This document shows positions 1 through 8,435 of a stretch of DNA of 64,000 nucleotides, one piece after another; position 1 is the first letter of the stretch, and every line of letters starts with the position of its first letter. The position numbers were made by a program, and so were the translations under genes. Below the pieces are notes generated by a model. It did not search any database, had not been told where the DNA came from, and saw nothing but the letters and a program-made list of their open reading frames with translations. The DNA is from Leptospira harrisiae (GTDB lineage Bacteria > Spirochaetota > Leptospiria > Leptospirales > Leptospiraceae): NCBI RefSeq assembly GCF_002811945.1, contig NZ_NPDX01000001.1:984501-1048500 (forward strand), in the 5' to 3' direction.

Positions 1-287
1 ACCAAAATAAGTAAACCTATAAAGGTAACAATAGTTTGGTGTAGTCTTTTGTAAAAATCTCCCCTTTCGGATATAGGTTTCTTTTCTCTTTGGGAATCCC
101 AAAGATGATCTGCCAAATACAAAGCCCAAACAGAGCTCATATAAAAGAGTAATAGTGTGGGGCGGATCTTCTCGTTTAGATATTGGGAGAAAAAAGAAAG
201 ATTGGCAAAAAGGGAGATAAGGATGTCCAAAGCAAGGAAGGAACCAAGTTTTCCCATTCGAACTAAGAATCCGTTTTGGAACATCAT
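1..287 (-). CDS. Partial polytopic membrane protein, possibly UbiA-like (runs off the window)
   Basis: Open reading frame on the minus strand from an ATG-ATG pair at 287/284 with no stop before base 1; 95 codons are visible. The visible part has hydrophobic segments around residues 15-35 and 45-60, then a polar stretch reading LADHLWDSQREKKPISERG, then another hydrophobic run. The Asp-rich DHxxD element followed by basic residues recalls the first motif of UbiA-family prenyltransferase-like proteins, but the diagnostic second motif lies outside the window, so the family is tentative. It is divergent from the adenylate cyclase, with a short shared upstream region. I see no strong Shine-Dalgarno sequence; an in-frame ATG at codon 11 is an alternative start. 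Confidence 0.55.
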   Translation of the reverse strand, partial: MMFQNGFLVRMGKLGSFLALDILISLFANLSFFSQYLNEKIRPTLLLFYMSSVWALYLADHLWDSQREKKPISERGDFYKRLHQTIVTFIGLLIL

Positions 288-303
288 TCATTGATAATGA
301 ATG
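285..303. repeat. Perfect 8-bp inverted repeat over the start codon of the first gene
   Basis: CATTCATT and AATGAATG face each other across a 3-base centre (GAT). The left arm includes the start codon of the minus-strand membrane-protein gene, and the repeat lies between two divergent genes. It could be an operator or an RNA hairpin covering the start; nothing else distinguishes these. Confidence 0.4.
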
Positions 304-368
304 GATTCTGATTTGGCAAAGAGAAAATTCCCTTGCCATGAAAACTTCCAGTGATCCAATATCAGCCT

Positions 369-1718
369 ATGTTCCACTCTGTTGTCAAAGCCATTCGCTC
401 CGTATACTGCATTCGCGATCAGTTTCCAAAGTATATGTCGGAACTCCTATTCCAAGAAGAACAAATGGGTGCATTATTTGCAGTTCGGTTTCGCTATGTG
501 ATCGGACTAGCTCTTGTTGCCAGTGCAGTCGCCAATCTCAGTAATACCGATTCTATTTACGGATATTTGACCAATTATGTAGCAATTGCATTTTATTTTA
601 TCAATACATTCGTTCATTCTCAAATTCTAAAAAAGAGTCGTGGGCATTGGAAAACTAAATACGATTACATTAGTTTGTTTATCGATAACCTACTTGTTAC
701 AGTAACCATTTTTAATTGGTATATTTTAAAGGGTGATGGTAACCCAAATTTCCTAGTCAAAACTCCTTTGGTTGTATTTTATCTTTTACCATTGTCTTTA
801 AGTTTGTTTCAATATCGGTTTTCTCTTGTTAATTTTTCCTTTGTTTGTTTTTTGCTGAGCTACTATGGTTTTTTGATTTATGCACTGGTGGATAAAAATT
901 CAGTAAGTAGTTTTGATTGGCACCAATATGTTTTGGGTGATCATATTATTTTATCAGATGCTGCAGTAACAAAACCTACAGTATATTTAATTTTGGTTTT
1001 TGCGATTTCTTACGCTATCTTTCGTAGTCTTCGAATGTTATTAAAATTTGCTGCTGCCGAGTCACAAAAAACTACCTTATCAAGGTATTTTTCCCCTGAT
1101 TTAGTTTCCGAAATTGTATCCGAACCAGAAGTGATTGCAAAAGGCAAACGCCAAAAAGTAACGGTTCTCTTTAGTGATATCCGTGGGTTTACTCAGTTTT
1201 CAGAACCTATGGATCCGGAAGAGCTATCTATTTTTTTAACAGAATTTCGTAGGCGTATGGTGCGAGCGATCTTTCGATTTGGAGGCAGTTTGGATAAATT
1301 TATTGGTGATGCTGTAATGGCCACTTTTGGTACTCCATCCCCTTCGGAGAATCCTGGGGAAGATTCAAAAAATGCAGTTCTTGCCGCCAATTCCATGTTA
1401 ACGGAACTTTTAAATTGGAATGATGAACGAAAAAAAAACGGAGAATCTGAGATTAAAATTGGAATCGGAATTCATGCTGGAGAAGTATTTTGTGGAAGCA
1501 TTGGATCGGAAGAGAGGATGGAATACACAGTGATTGGGGATACAGTGAATACCGCGTCTCGGATTGAGTCTGCTTGTAAAGACTTAGGAGTTACTTTTTT
1601 AATTTCAGAAACAGTTTGGTTGGAGATTGGCTCTCCAACCGGATGGGATAAAAAAGAAGGAGTGACTCTTACAGGAAGAGAACAAAAAATCCATCTCTAT
1701 GCACCAAACCCGTCTTAG
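369..1718 (+). CDS. Membrane-anchored class III adenylate cyclase
   Basis: Converts ATP to cyclic AMP. The N-terminal half (about residues 35-220) is a run of five or six membrane segments. The C-terminal half is a class III nucleotide cyclase domain: metal-binding Asp270 in LFSDIRGFTQF and Asp314 in KFIGDAVMATFG, Lys310 as purine-specifying residue, and Asn394/Arg398 in GDTVNTASRIES as transition-state residues. The partner of Lys310 is Thr387 rather than Asp, the Lys/Thr pair typical of class IIIb adenylate cyclases, which are often bicarbonate-responsive. I start at the ATG at 369; a GTG at 351 in the same frame is possible, and neither has a strong Shine-Dalgarno. It ends tail-to-tail with the next gene, sharing TTAG. 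Two cNMP-binding proteins at 13-14.7 kb are plausible cAMP readers (inference). Confidence 0.9.
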   Translation: MFHSVVKAIRSVYCIRDQFPKYMSELLFQEEQMGALFAVRFRYVIGLALVASAVANLSNTDSIYGYLTNYVAIAFYFINTFVHSQILKKSRGHWKTKYDYISLFIDNLLVTVTIFNWYILKGDGNPNFLVKTPLVVFYLLPLSLSLFQYRFSLVNFSFVCFLLSYYGFLIYALVDKNSVSSFDWHQYVLGDHIILSDAAVTKPTVYLILVFAISYAIFRSLRMLLKFAAAESQKTTLSRYFSPDLVSEIVSEPEVIAKGKRQKVTVLFSDIRGFTQFSEPMDPEELSIFLTEFRRRMVRAIFRFGGSLDKFIGDAVMATFGTPSPSENPGEDSKNAVLAANSMLTELLNWNDERKKNGESEIKIGIGIHAGEVFCGSIGSEERMEYTVIGDTVNTASRIESACKDLGVTFLISETVWLEIGSPTGWDKKEGVTLTGREQKIHLYAPNPS

Positions 1719-3187
1719 GAGGCCATATTGATTTTATATACAGCTTCGTGGAGTGCTGGATTTAGTTCTGGATCAATGATATAAATCACACGTGAAGTCC
1801 CAGCTTGAAGGGCCAAATCCATAATGGCTTTTCTGCGATCGATTTTAATGCTATGCAAATCAAAATCAGCAATTTTGAATTTGTTTCCTTTTTGGAATAC
1901 TGGGTTGATGCTACAAATTCTTTGGAGTTTGGGTCTTGTTTGGTAACGGCCTACATCCAAAACAATACAAATATCAAAGTGTGCACGTCTTTCGGAATCC
2001 ACAGAAGCTGTGATGACAAAGTCACCAAAGTTCACAATGTTTTCGTTATTGGTAAGTGAACTTCCTACATAATCTAAGAGATGCCTGATGTTTTTATTGC
2101 TGTAAGAGAAAAAAGAATCATTCAGAATCATCTTTAGGGCGGTAGAAGATTTAAATGCTGGTCTCCACGGTTGGTTGGAAGTGAGGGATGCATATTCACT
2201 TGCAAGCGAAAGGATGGCAATGTCCTCTTCAAAACTTGCAGAGGTTACATTGTTCTCTTGTAAATGAAGTTGGAGTTCTATGTCCTGGATGATTCTTTCT
2301 TTTCCAACTTCTTTGTTATATTTGTCACGAACTGACATGAGTTTGGTGAAAAGAGATCTGGGATCAGGAAAGTTATTGTTCACTCCATTTCCACGGTATG
2401 GTCTGTGGTGGTTTAAAATTAAAGTGCGAACATGGGAATCAATTTCTGGCGCAGGAAGTGTCATCAAATAACTGATGATTGGATGTTGTTGTACAACCGT
2501 GTATTCCTCTTTTGTGAGTTTGGGATTGTTTTTGATATCCAATCTAGAATATCCTACATCCGCTAAGTAACTTGCCATCATCAGACTCAAATGGTCTTTT
2601 TTGTTGGATTCTTCTTTGCCTTCGTTGACAATTTTTTTGGTACGAACCTTCATTCCCATCGCAACAACGGTGCGTTTTGTCATAAGCTCTGATTCAACAG
2701 AAACTCCTGCGACCCCAAGGATTTCTAATATATTAAAAATTCCAAGTTCGTAGTCAGGATTACTTGTAAAGTCAGTGAGAAGTTCATTCACCGAGTTTTG
2801 TACGAAGACTGCTTGTTCGGATGAAAAAGATGTTTTACGAAGGTCTTCGATCAGTGCTTGGGATTGTTTTGCAAACCTTGCTGTTTTTTCTTGGTCAAAT
2901 AATTTTGTGGTGCGGCCTGGCTCTAAAAATTGCGTTCCATTCACTTGTTGTTTGGTTTTTTTAAGCTCAGAGATTAGAAAATAAACCCCTTGCATTTCAA
3001 ACTTTAGGAGTTTTCCGAAATCTGCTTCCGAAGGATTTCTTTTTTTGTGAATAAGGATTTGTCCGTCTTTGTTATAAAGATCGAGAGGAATGTTGTTGTT
3101 TTTACGGAAACTATTTAAAGACTCTTCAGTTAACTCAAATTTGGCGAGCTTTTCTCTAGGTACTATGTTTGTATCGTTAGTGCTCAT
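1715..3187 (-). CDS. HD-GYP-like domain protein with degenerate active site
   Basis: 490-residue soluble protein. Residues about 170-300 resemble the HD/HD-GYP phosphodiesterase fold: YLADVGYSR (207-215) stands where active enzymes have LHDIGK, QHP is at 234-236, and NHHRPYRGNGV (259-269) replaces HHExxDGxGYP. The His of the HD pair is Ala209, and the Glu and GYP residues are lost, while Asp210 and His260/His261 remain. It is therefore probably a binding or regulatory protein rather than an active cyclic-di-GMP phosphodiesterase (inference). The N-terminal 150 residues and C-terminal 150 residues match no family I recognise. ATG start at 3187. It converges on the cyclase gene with a 4-base overlap of stop codons. 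Confidence 0.65.
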   Translation of the reverse strand: MSTNDTNIVPREKLAKFELTEESLNSFRKNNNIPLDLYNKDGQILIHKKRNPSEADFGKLLKFEMQGVYFLISELKKTKQQVNGTQFLEPGRTTKLFDQEKTARFAKQSQALIEDLRKTSFSSEQAVFVQNSVNELLTDFTSNPDYELGIFNILEILGVAGVSVESELMTKRTVVAMGMKVRTKKIVNEGKEESNKKDHLSLMMASYLADVGYSRLDIKNNPKLTKEEYTVVQQHPIISYLMTLPAPEIDSHVRTLILNHHRPYRGNGVNNNFPDPRSLFTKLMSVRDKYNKEVGKERIIQDIELQLHLQENNVTSASFEEDIAILSLASEYASLTSNQPWRPAFKSSTALKMILNDSFFSYSNKNIRHLLDYVGSSLTNNENIVNFGDFVITASVDSERRAHFDICIVLDVGRYQTRPKLQRICSINPVFQKGNKFKIADFDLHSIKIDRRKAIMDLALQAGTSRVIYIIDPELNPALHEAVYKINMAS

Positions 3188-3560
3188 GGTAATTTTGGCT
3201 TATACGACGAAAGTTATTTCCTTATGTTATGGTGATGTTTATATAGAATCGATAAAAAGTAAATCATTCCTTAGATTTTAATATTACTTTTTGATTTATA
3301 GGAATTTCCTCTTAGGGTAATTACTAGTTCTTAGTAGTGAATCTATTGTTGCATGTGGAATTTGTATTATCTTAACTATAGTTGTGTCAATGTTCTTAAA
3401 ATAAAATAACTCTCGTTAGTGGTTTGAAATTTGTCCTTAGATGTTCTACTTTGCGCTAGTGAAAAACTGTTCGTTTTTGTAGCGAATTCAATCTTTGTTA
3501 GGCAATTCCCTTTGGTTTTTTCGTTTACAGGCTCAGGAAAAGTACGAAAAAATTATCTCT
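3188..3560. other. Non-coding AT-rich region between divergent genes
   Basis: About 370 bases between the HD-like gene (minus) and the acyl-CoA dehydrogenase (plus). No open frame here looks like a gene. It should hold promoters for both neighbours, but I cannot place convincing -35/-10 pairs; a short TACTA/TAGTA inverted repeat near 3324-3338 is the only visible symmetry. Confidence 0.5.
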
Positions 3561-4745
3561 ATGAGTATCGTAACGACAAAAAAATCATTACTGGATCTAT
3601 TCAATCCGACAGAAGACCACCTGGCACTGCGAGAGTCTGTGTCATCTTTTGCAGAACGTGAGATGGACGAACAAGCAAAGGAAAACGATGAAAAGGAAAC
3701 ATTTAATACAATGCTTTTCAAACGTCTTGGTTCTGAGCTTGGAATTTTTGGAATCACAGTGCCTGAAGCGGATGGTGGACATGGACTTGATCCTCTTGCC
3801 TCTGTCATCATTCATGAAGAGATGTCTCGCTTTGATCCTGGATTTACTCTATCTTATTTAGCTCACGAAGTTCTTTTTGTGAATAATTTTTTCTATAGTT
3901 CTAGTCCTTCTCAAAGAAGCCGTTATCTGAGTAAGGTCATCACTGGTGAATGGATTGGTGGGATGGGAATGACAGAACCTGGTGCAGGTACCGACGTACT
4001 TGGAATGACCACACATGCAGTGAAGAAGGGTGATCGTTATGTTATCAATGGAGTCAAACAATACATTACGAACGGATCCATTGGTCAGGTTTTTGTTCTT
4101 TATACCAAGTTAGAAAAAACAGGTAAAAAAATGACCTCCTTTGTAATTGAATCGTCTTACAAAGGTTTTTCGGTGGGGAAAAAAGAAGAAAAGATGGGCA
4201 TGCGTTCCTCTCCAACAACACAACTGGTATTCGAAGATATGGAAGTTCCTGAGGAAAATTTGCTTGGTGTTGAAAATGGAGCTGTGACTCATATGATGAG
4301 AAATTTGGAGATTGAACGAGTGACTCTTGCTGCTCAATCACTCGGAATCGCTCGTCGATGTATTGATATCATGTGTGATTATACTGTCCGTCACAGAGAA
4401 GCATTCGGAAAAAAACTTTTGGAGTTTGGACAAATCCAAAGAATGGTCGCCGAATCCTATGCTGATTACCAAGCAGCTCGTGCCCTTGTGTATCATGTAG
4501 CCAGTGAACTAGGACCGGATGTTCGAAATTCACTTGGTGCTGCTTCAGCAAAACTTGTTGCCACTCAAATGGCCGAACGTGTTTCAAGAAATGCAATACA
4601 AGTGTTAGGTGGGTATGGATATTGCCGTGAATATCCTGTGGAACGTTTGCATAGGGATGCCATTTTACTCAGTATTGGAGGTGGAACCAACGAAGCCATG
4701 CAAAAAAACATAGCAAGCGATTTGAAAAAACTTTGGTCCGAATAA
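3561..4745 (+). CDS. Acyl-CoA dehydrogenase (FAD)
   Basis: 394-residue flavoprotein that oxidises an acyl-CoA to the trans-2-enoyl-CoA in fatty-acid or branched-chain amino-acid breakdown, passing electrons to electron-transfer flavoprotein. The family signatures are present: GMGMTEPGAGTDVLGM in the middle domain and VLGGYGYCREYPVERLHRD near the C-terminus. The usual catalytic Glu position of medium-chain enzymes reads IGGGTNEA, with Gly in place of Glu. Instead a Glu (Glu252) sits in LEIERV, matching the base of isovaleryl-CoA and long-chain dehydrogenases. Substrate cannot be told. The ATG at 3561, preceded by an AGGAAA stretch, is preferred over an upstream TTG at 3495, which would add a tail not typical of the family. 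Confidence 0.9.
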   Translation: MSIVTTKKSLLDLFNPTEDHLALRESVSSFAEREMDEQAKENDEKETFNTMLFKRLGSELGIFGITVPEADGGHGLDPLASVIIHEEMSRFDPGFTLSYLAHEVLFVNNFFYSSSPSQRSRYLSKVITGEWIGGMGMTEPGAGTDVLGMTTHAVKKGDRYVINGVKQYITNGSIGQVFVLYTKLEKTGKKMTSFVIESSYKGFSVGKKEEKMGMRSSPTTQLVFEDMEVPEENLLGVENGAVTHMMRNLEIERVTLAAQSLGIARRCIDIMCDYTVRHREAFGKKLLEFGQIQRMVAESYADYQAARALVYHVASELGPDVRNSLGAASAKLVATQMAERVSRNAIQVLGGYGYCREYPVERLHRDAILLSIGGGTNEAMQKNIASDLKKLWSE

Positions 4746-4797
4746 ACAAATCTTTTTAATTGTGTCCATCTTCCTTCGTTGATTGGTCTACAAGAAG

Positions 4798-6318
4798 ATG
4801 GATACAATTTGGGATGTAGTGGTGATTGGCTCTGGACTTGGAGGTCTGAGTTCTGCTTTGTCTTTATCTGAAAAAGGCCAAAAAGTTTTGGTTTTAGAAA
4901 AAGGCACCTCACCTGGCGGTTGCGCTTCTAGTTTCAAAAAAAATGGTTATGTTTTCGAATCCGGTGCTACCACTCTTGTAGGTTTTGAACCAGGCCTTCC
5001 TTTACATACGCTTTCTAAAGAATTCCAAATCCAATTTCCTCTTTTTTCATTAAATCGTTCAATGGTGGTCCATATGAACGGAAAAACAATTGAACGTTTT
5101 CAGGATCACACTCAATGGATAGGTGAGGCGAAACGTGTGTTTGGTGGTGGATTGCGAATGGACGTATTTTGGAAACTTTGTTTTTTCCTTTCTGATTCTC
5201 TTTGGAATTTGTCTGCTAGGTATAAATTTTTTCCATTTACGAACTTTTTGGATGTGTGGAAATCAATTTTATCATTCCGTCCTCTTGATTTGATTGTTTT
5301 AATTTTTTCTTTTATTTCTTTAAAGACGACTCTAAAATGTTTGGGACTAACAAAGAACAAGGAATGGATTCGGTTTTTAGAAGAACAACTTTTGATTACA
5401 AACCAAACAGCGTCTGTAAAGGTCCCTTTGATTTTTGCATCTGCAGGTCTTACTTATCCTCAATTACAAAACTATGTTGTGAAAGGTGGAATGGTCTCTC
5501 TTGCTGAAACCATTCTACAAAAGATAGAAACCAATGGAGGAAAAATTCTTTATCAGCAAGAAGTCACTCATTTAAATAAAATTCCAAATTCTAATGGAAA
5601 GAAAGGAACAATTTGGGAGTTACATACCAAACATAGAAAGCACTCTCAATTTCGTGCTCGTTTGGTTGTTTCAAATCTTCCCATATGGAATCTCACTGAG
5701 ATCACCGAAGATTTACCCAAACTAAAAAAAATAACAAAGAAATTCGAAAAAGGAATTTGGGGTGCATTTACTATGGGAATTGTCATTCAAACCAATCCTA
5801 AGGAAGAGTGGACCAAATCCGAATGCCTCCACCACCAAATCCACTTAAAAAATGGTTTGCCTTTTGGCGGAGGGAATTCCATTTTTATTTCTCTTTCCCA
5901 TCCAGAAGATTTGATTCGTTCACCTAACGGTATTCGTATCCTGTCTCTTTCAACCCATATAGAAAATCCAGAAACTTGGGTTCGAGATGTTTTTTATCAA
6001 GAAAAAAAGAGAAAAATTGAATCCATCTTGATTCAAACTTTAGAAACAACATTTCCTTGGTTCCAAAGAGAAACGATTTTATTTAAACATTCTGCAACAC
6101 CTGTTACATGGAAAACTTGGATCGGAAGGAAATTCGGGAGAGTGGGAGGGATTCCTAGTTCCTATTTTTTGAATCCTTTTCGAATGTTGAGTAACCGGTC
6201 AGAAGAACCAAATTTACTTCTTACGGGTGATACCGTTTACCCAGGGCAGGGCATTCCGGCAGTGGTTCTAGGTGGGCTTCATGCGGTAGAACAATTCTTT
6301 GAACGAAAGAGAGGTTGA
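4798..6318 (+). CDS. FAD-dependent oxidoreductase of the phytoene desaturase / carotenoid isomerase family
   Basis: 506 residues. The N-terminus carries a dinucleotide-binding motif, VVVIGSGLGGLSSALSLS, followed by the EKGTSPGGCASSF element of CrtI/CrtISO-like flavoproteins. The C-terminus has LLLTGDTVYPGQGIPAVVLG, the family's FAD-binding end motif. Such enzymes desaturate, isomerise or saturate isoprenoid chains; with no other carotenoid gene nearby the substrate is unknown, and a retinol saturase-like role is equally possible. The start is the ATG at 4798, just after AAGAAG; a TTG at 4783 is in frame but weaker. The gene follows the acyl-CoA dehydrogenase by about 50 bases and precedes thrB by 34, so the three may be co-transcribed. 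Confidence 0.85.
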   Translation: MDTIWDVVVIGSGLGGLSSALSLSEKGQKVLVLEKGTSPGGCASSFKKNGYVFESGATTLVGFEPGLPLHTLSKEFQIQFPLFSLNRSMVVHMNGKTIERFQDHTQWIGEAKRVFGGGLRMDVFWKLCFFLSDSLWNLSARYKFFPFTNFLDVWKSILSFRPLDLIVLIFSFISLKTTLKCLGLTKNKEWIRFLEEQLLITNQTASVKVPLIFASAGLTYPQLQNYVVKGGMVSLAETILQKIETNGGKILYQQEVTHLNKIPNSNGKKGTIWELHTKHRKHSQFRARLVVSNLPIWNLTEITEDLPKLKKITKKFEKGIWGAFTMGIVIQTNPKEEWTKSECLHHQIHLKNGLPFGGGNSIFISLSHPEDLIRSPNGIRILSLSTHIENPETWVRDVFYQEKKRKIESILIQTLETTFPWFQRETILFKHSATPVTWKTWIGRKFGRVGGIPSSYFLNPFRMLSNRSEEPNLLLTGDTVYPGQGIPAVVLGGLHAVEQFFERKRG

Positions 6319-6352
6319 TTTTGAAAACAGGTCGTAGAGCCTGGGCGAAACG

Positions 6353-7306
6353 ATGATTCGCCTTCCTAAGATTCTGATCCAAGTGCCAGGTACTTCTGCC
6401 AACTTGGGCCCTGGTTTTGACCTAATGGGCCTTGCTCTCGATCTTCGAAATGAATTTGAATTTAGTTTTTCTAAAGAAATCACTGAATCCAAAACAGAAT
6501 TAAAAAACGGCAAACCTTTGCCGTTTTCTCAAAATGAAGATTTAGTGTATCAGTCTTATCTTTCTTATTTTAAAAAATTTTTACCAACTGGCAATCCACC
6601 ACCTTACCACTGTAAAATGAATCTTTCTTTGCCTCTTAAAGGTGGGCTTGGTTCAAGTGCTTCCGCCATTGTGGCAGGTCTTACTTTAGCCAGAGAAGTT
6701 CATAAAAGAATAGATCCGACATCTGTGCCAGCAGAGTCAGACTTTATCCAATATTTGGCAGAATTTGAAGGTCATCCTGATAATACTTTGCCGGCTTATT
6801 TGGGTGGGTTTGTTTTCGCCTATTCAACATTTGGTGAGAAACTTAGATATTTCCGAAAAAAATTTCCAAATTCGGTTGCTATTTTTGTTTTAACTCCAGA
6901 GTTCCATGTTTCCACAGAGGAATCTCGGAAATCCCTTCCAAAATCGTATGTCACAGCAGACGTAATTTTTAATTTATCTCGGATTGGAGCCTGGATGCAT
7001 TTCTTAGACAAACGAAAGTTTGGTGATTTGCTTGTAGGATTAGAAGATAAGATGCACACCCCATACCGAATTCCTAAATCTTCTCCTTTATTCCCTTTGG
7101 CGGATGCCTTTACGAAAGCAGGGATCGGTTATTGTCTTTCAGGATCTGGTCCAAGTTTACTTGTATTTTTAGAACGAAAGGTTGTAAAAAATAAACAAGT
7201 CGAATTAGAAAAAACAATTTCATCGGTGATGGGAGAGGCAAAAATTCCGTATTCATTCAAACGAGTGAAACCGGATGGACTCGGTGTAAGGATTCAATTC
7301 AAATAG
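6353..7306 (+). CDS. thrB: Homoserine kinase
   Basis: 317 residues, the usual length. Phosphorylates L-homoserine with ATP to O-phosphohomoserine, the committed step toward threonine. GHMP-kinase signatures are clear: an N-terminal VPGTSANLGPGFDLMG, the ATP-binding PLKGGLGSSASAIVAG, the EGHPDN motif, and SGSGPSLL near the end. The ATG at 6353 is the first sensible start and gives the canonical N-terminus. It lies 34 bases after the CrtI-like gene and runs into a convergent gene 8 bases beyond its stop. No other threonine gene is in the window. Confidence 0.93.
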   Translation: MIRLPKILIQVPGTSANLGPGFDLMGLALDLRNEFEFSFSKEITESKTELKNGKPLPFSQNEDLVYQSYLSYFKKFLPTGNPPPYHCKMNLSLPLKGGLGSSASAIVAGLTLAREVHKRIDPTSVPAESDFIQYLAEFEGHPDNTLPAYLGGFVFAYSTFGEKLRYFRKKFPNSVAIFVLTPEFHVSTEESRKSLPKSYVTADVIFNLSRIGAWMHFLDKRKFGDLLVGLEDKMHTPYRIPKSSPLFPLADAFTKAGIGYCLSGSGPSLLVFLERKVVKNKQVELEKTISSVMGEAKIPYSFKRVKPDGLGVRIQFK

Positions 7307-7314
7307 AATTCAGT

Positions 7315-7953
7315 TTAATCTTCGTCCGCTCCTTCTTCTTTTCCAAATCCGTATACATCTCCACGAAACCGAACTTTTCTGTTAATTCCAGGTTGGATTT
7401 TTCCCACTTCAAAAGTAAACTTCATTCTTTCCTTTCCTGATCGGTTGAAATAAAAGGAAGAGGTGAGAGAGATTTCAATAAAGTTTACCATTCGTTCTTT
7501 GGAAATTTTATCTGAGATACGAAATTCAGCAGGGTGGCCAATGATTTCATAGGATTCAAAACTTTCCTTTGATTCCATTTTTCCATAATGTTCCATGCGT
7601 GGTGGTTTGTAAAAACTTGGTCCATTTTTTAAAACAGTAATTGTATAATCTTCGCTATCGCGACTTTTTTTGAACTGAAAGATCAGGTGGTCTTCGGTAA
7701 TGGCATTACAACGAGTGGCAAGGTTTCCGGTTTTGCTTCCGACATGGAAACTTGCAAATCGACTCAGTTCGTCAACGACGAGATCGTATTTGTCTCCTGT
7801 TTGGACAGGGATAAACCGGTCAGAATCTTTTCTGGAAATGACAGGGTGGATGAATTGGTTGTACACAACTAGTCCTAGTCCCAAAACGGCAACGGTCAAC
7901 ACTCCGCTAAGAACTAGGATGAAACTATCGAGAATGGCAATACTAAGAAACAA
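7315..7953 (-). CDS. Unknown membrane-anchored protein, TTG start
   Basis: 212 residues, not recognised. One hydrophobic segment (about residues 5-30) is followed by a largely polar region rich in beta-type sequence, ending in an acidic tail. The layout, one membrane anchor with a small cytoplasmic or periplasmic domain, recalls PilZ-like domain proteins, but I see no RxxxR/DxSxxG motif, so I do not assign it. The only start that keeps the membrane segment is TTG at 7953, preceded by AAAGGTAAG, a good ribosome-binding site that lies within the 3' end of the upstream gene. It begins 2 bases after that gene's stop, so the two are an operon. Confidence 0.7.
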   Translation of the reverse strand: MFLSIAILDSFILVLSGVLTVAVLGLGLVVYNQFIHPVISRKDSDRFIPVQTGDKYDLVVDELSRFASFHVGSKTGNLATRCNAITEDHLIFQFKKSRDSEDYTITVLKNGPSFYKPPRMEHYGKMESKESFESYEIIGHPAEFRISDKISKERMVNFIEISLTSSFYFNRSGKERMKFTFEVGKIQPGINRKVRFRGDVYGFGKEEGADED

Positions 7954-7955
7954 AC

Positions 7956-8273
7956 TTACCTTTTTGTATCTACCTTATGGCTTTTGAGGGACGGTAGTGG
8001 GGTGCGTGTGACTAAAGAAAGTAAGTCTTTCACTTCTTCTGGTGAGATGATTTGGTTTAATTTCTCTTCCAAAGATGCCGGAGTTGGTTTTAATACCAAA
8101 TCTTCTGGTTTCACTTTTGTTTCTAAATCTGTCTCTGCCTTCTCCAACTTTCGAACCTTGGGTGACTTTTCAGAGAAGGATTCCTTTCCTTCCTCCGATT
8201 GTTTCCCTGTTTGGGTTGGAATTGTAGGGGGAAGCGATGTGAGTGAGTTTCCTTGAATGTTAATTGTGTTCAT
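7956..8273 (-). CDS. Unknown small polar protein
   Basis: 105 residues, not recognised. The sequence is hydrophilic, Lys/Glu/Pro/Ser-rich and probably largely disordered, with no signal peptide, membrane segment or cysteine; a short helical stretch near the C-terminus is the only likely folded part. The start is decided by a clear GGAGG nine bases upstream of the ATG at 8273; a longer frame to 8357 lacks such a site. It is the first gene of a two-gene unit with the membrane-anchored protein that follows 2 bases later. Its promoter region is shared with the divergent DsbA-like gene. Confidence 0.65.
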   Translation of the reverse strand: MNTINIQGNSLTSLPPTIPTQTGKQSEEGKESFSEKSPKVRKLEKAETDLETKVKPEDLVLKPTPASLEEKLNQIISPEEVKDLLSLVTRTPLPSLKSHKVDTKR

Positions 8274-8435
8274 TTTTCCCAAACCTCCGTGTTCAGGATC
8301 TGCTCTCTTGAGAAAAAATATCCTTTTCCCTCCCTCAGATTTTCGGACATTTCCCACTGGGCTTTAGTGAAAATCGATTTTTTTTTAGGTTTTTTCCGTT
8401 TGATTGCCCGCTTTATGGCCGGGAAGCTGGCAGGG

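Noticed and set aside
4565..4912. Minus-strand 115-codon frame across the acyl-CoA dehydrogenase and CrtI-like genes
   Set aside because: It overlaps strongly supported genes, has no family features and no ribosome-binding site; it is a shadow of the coding strands.
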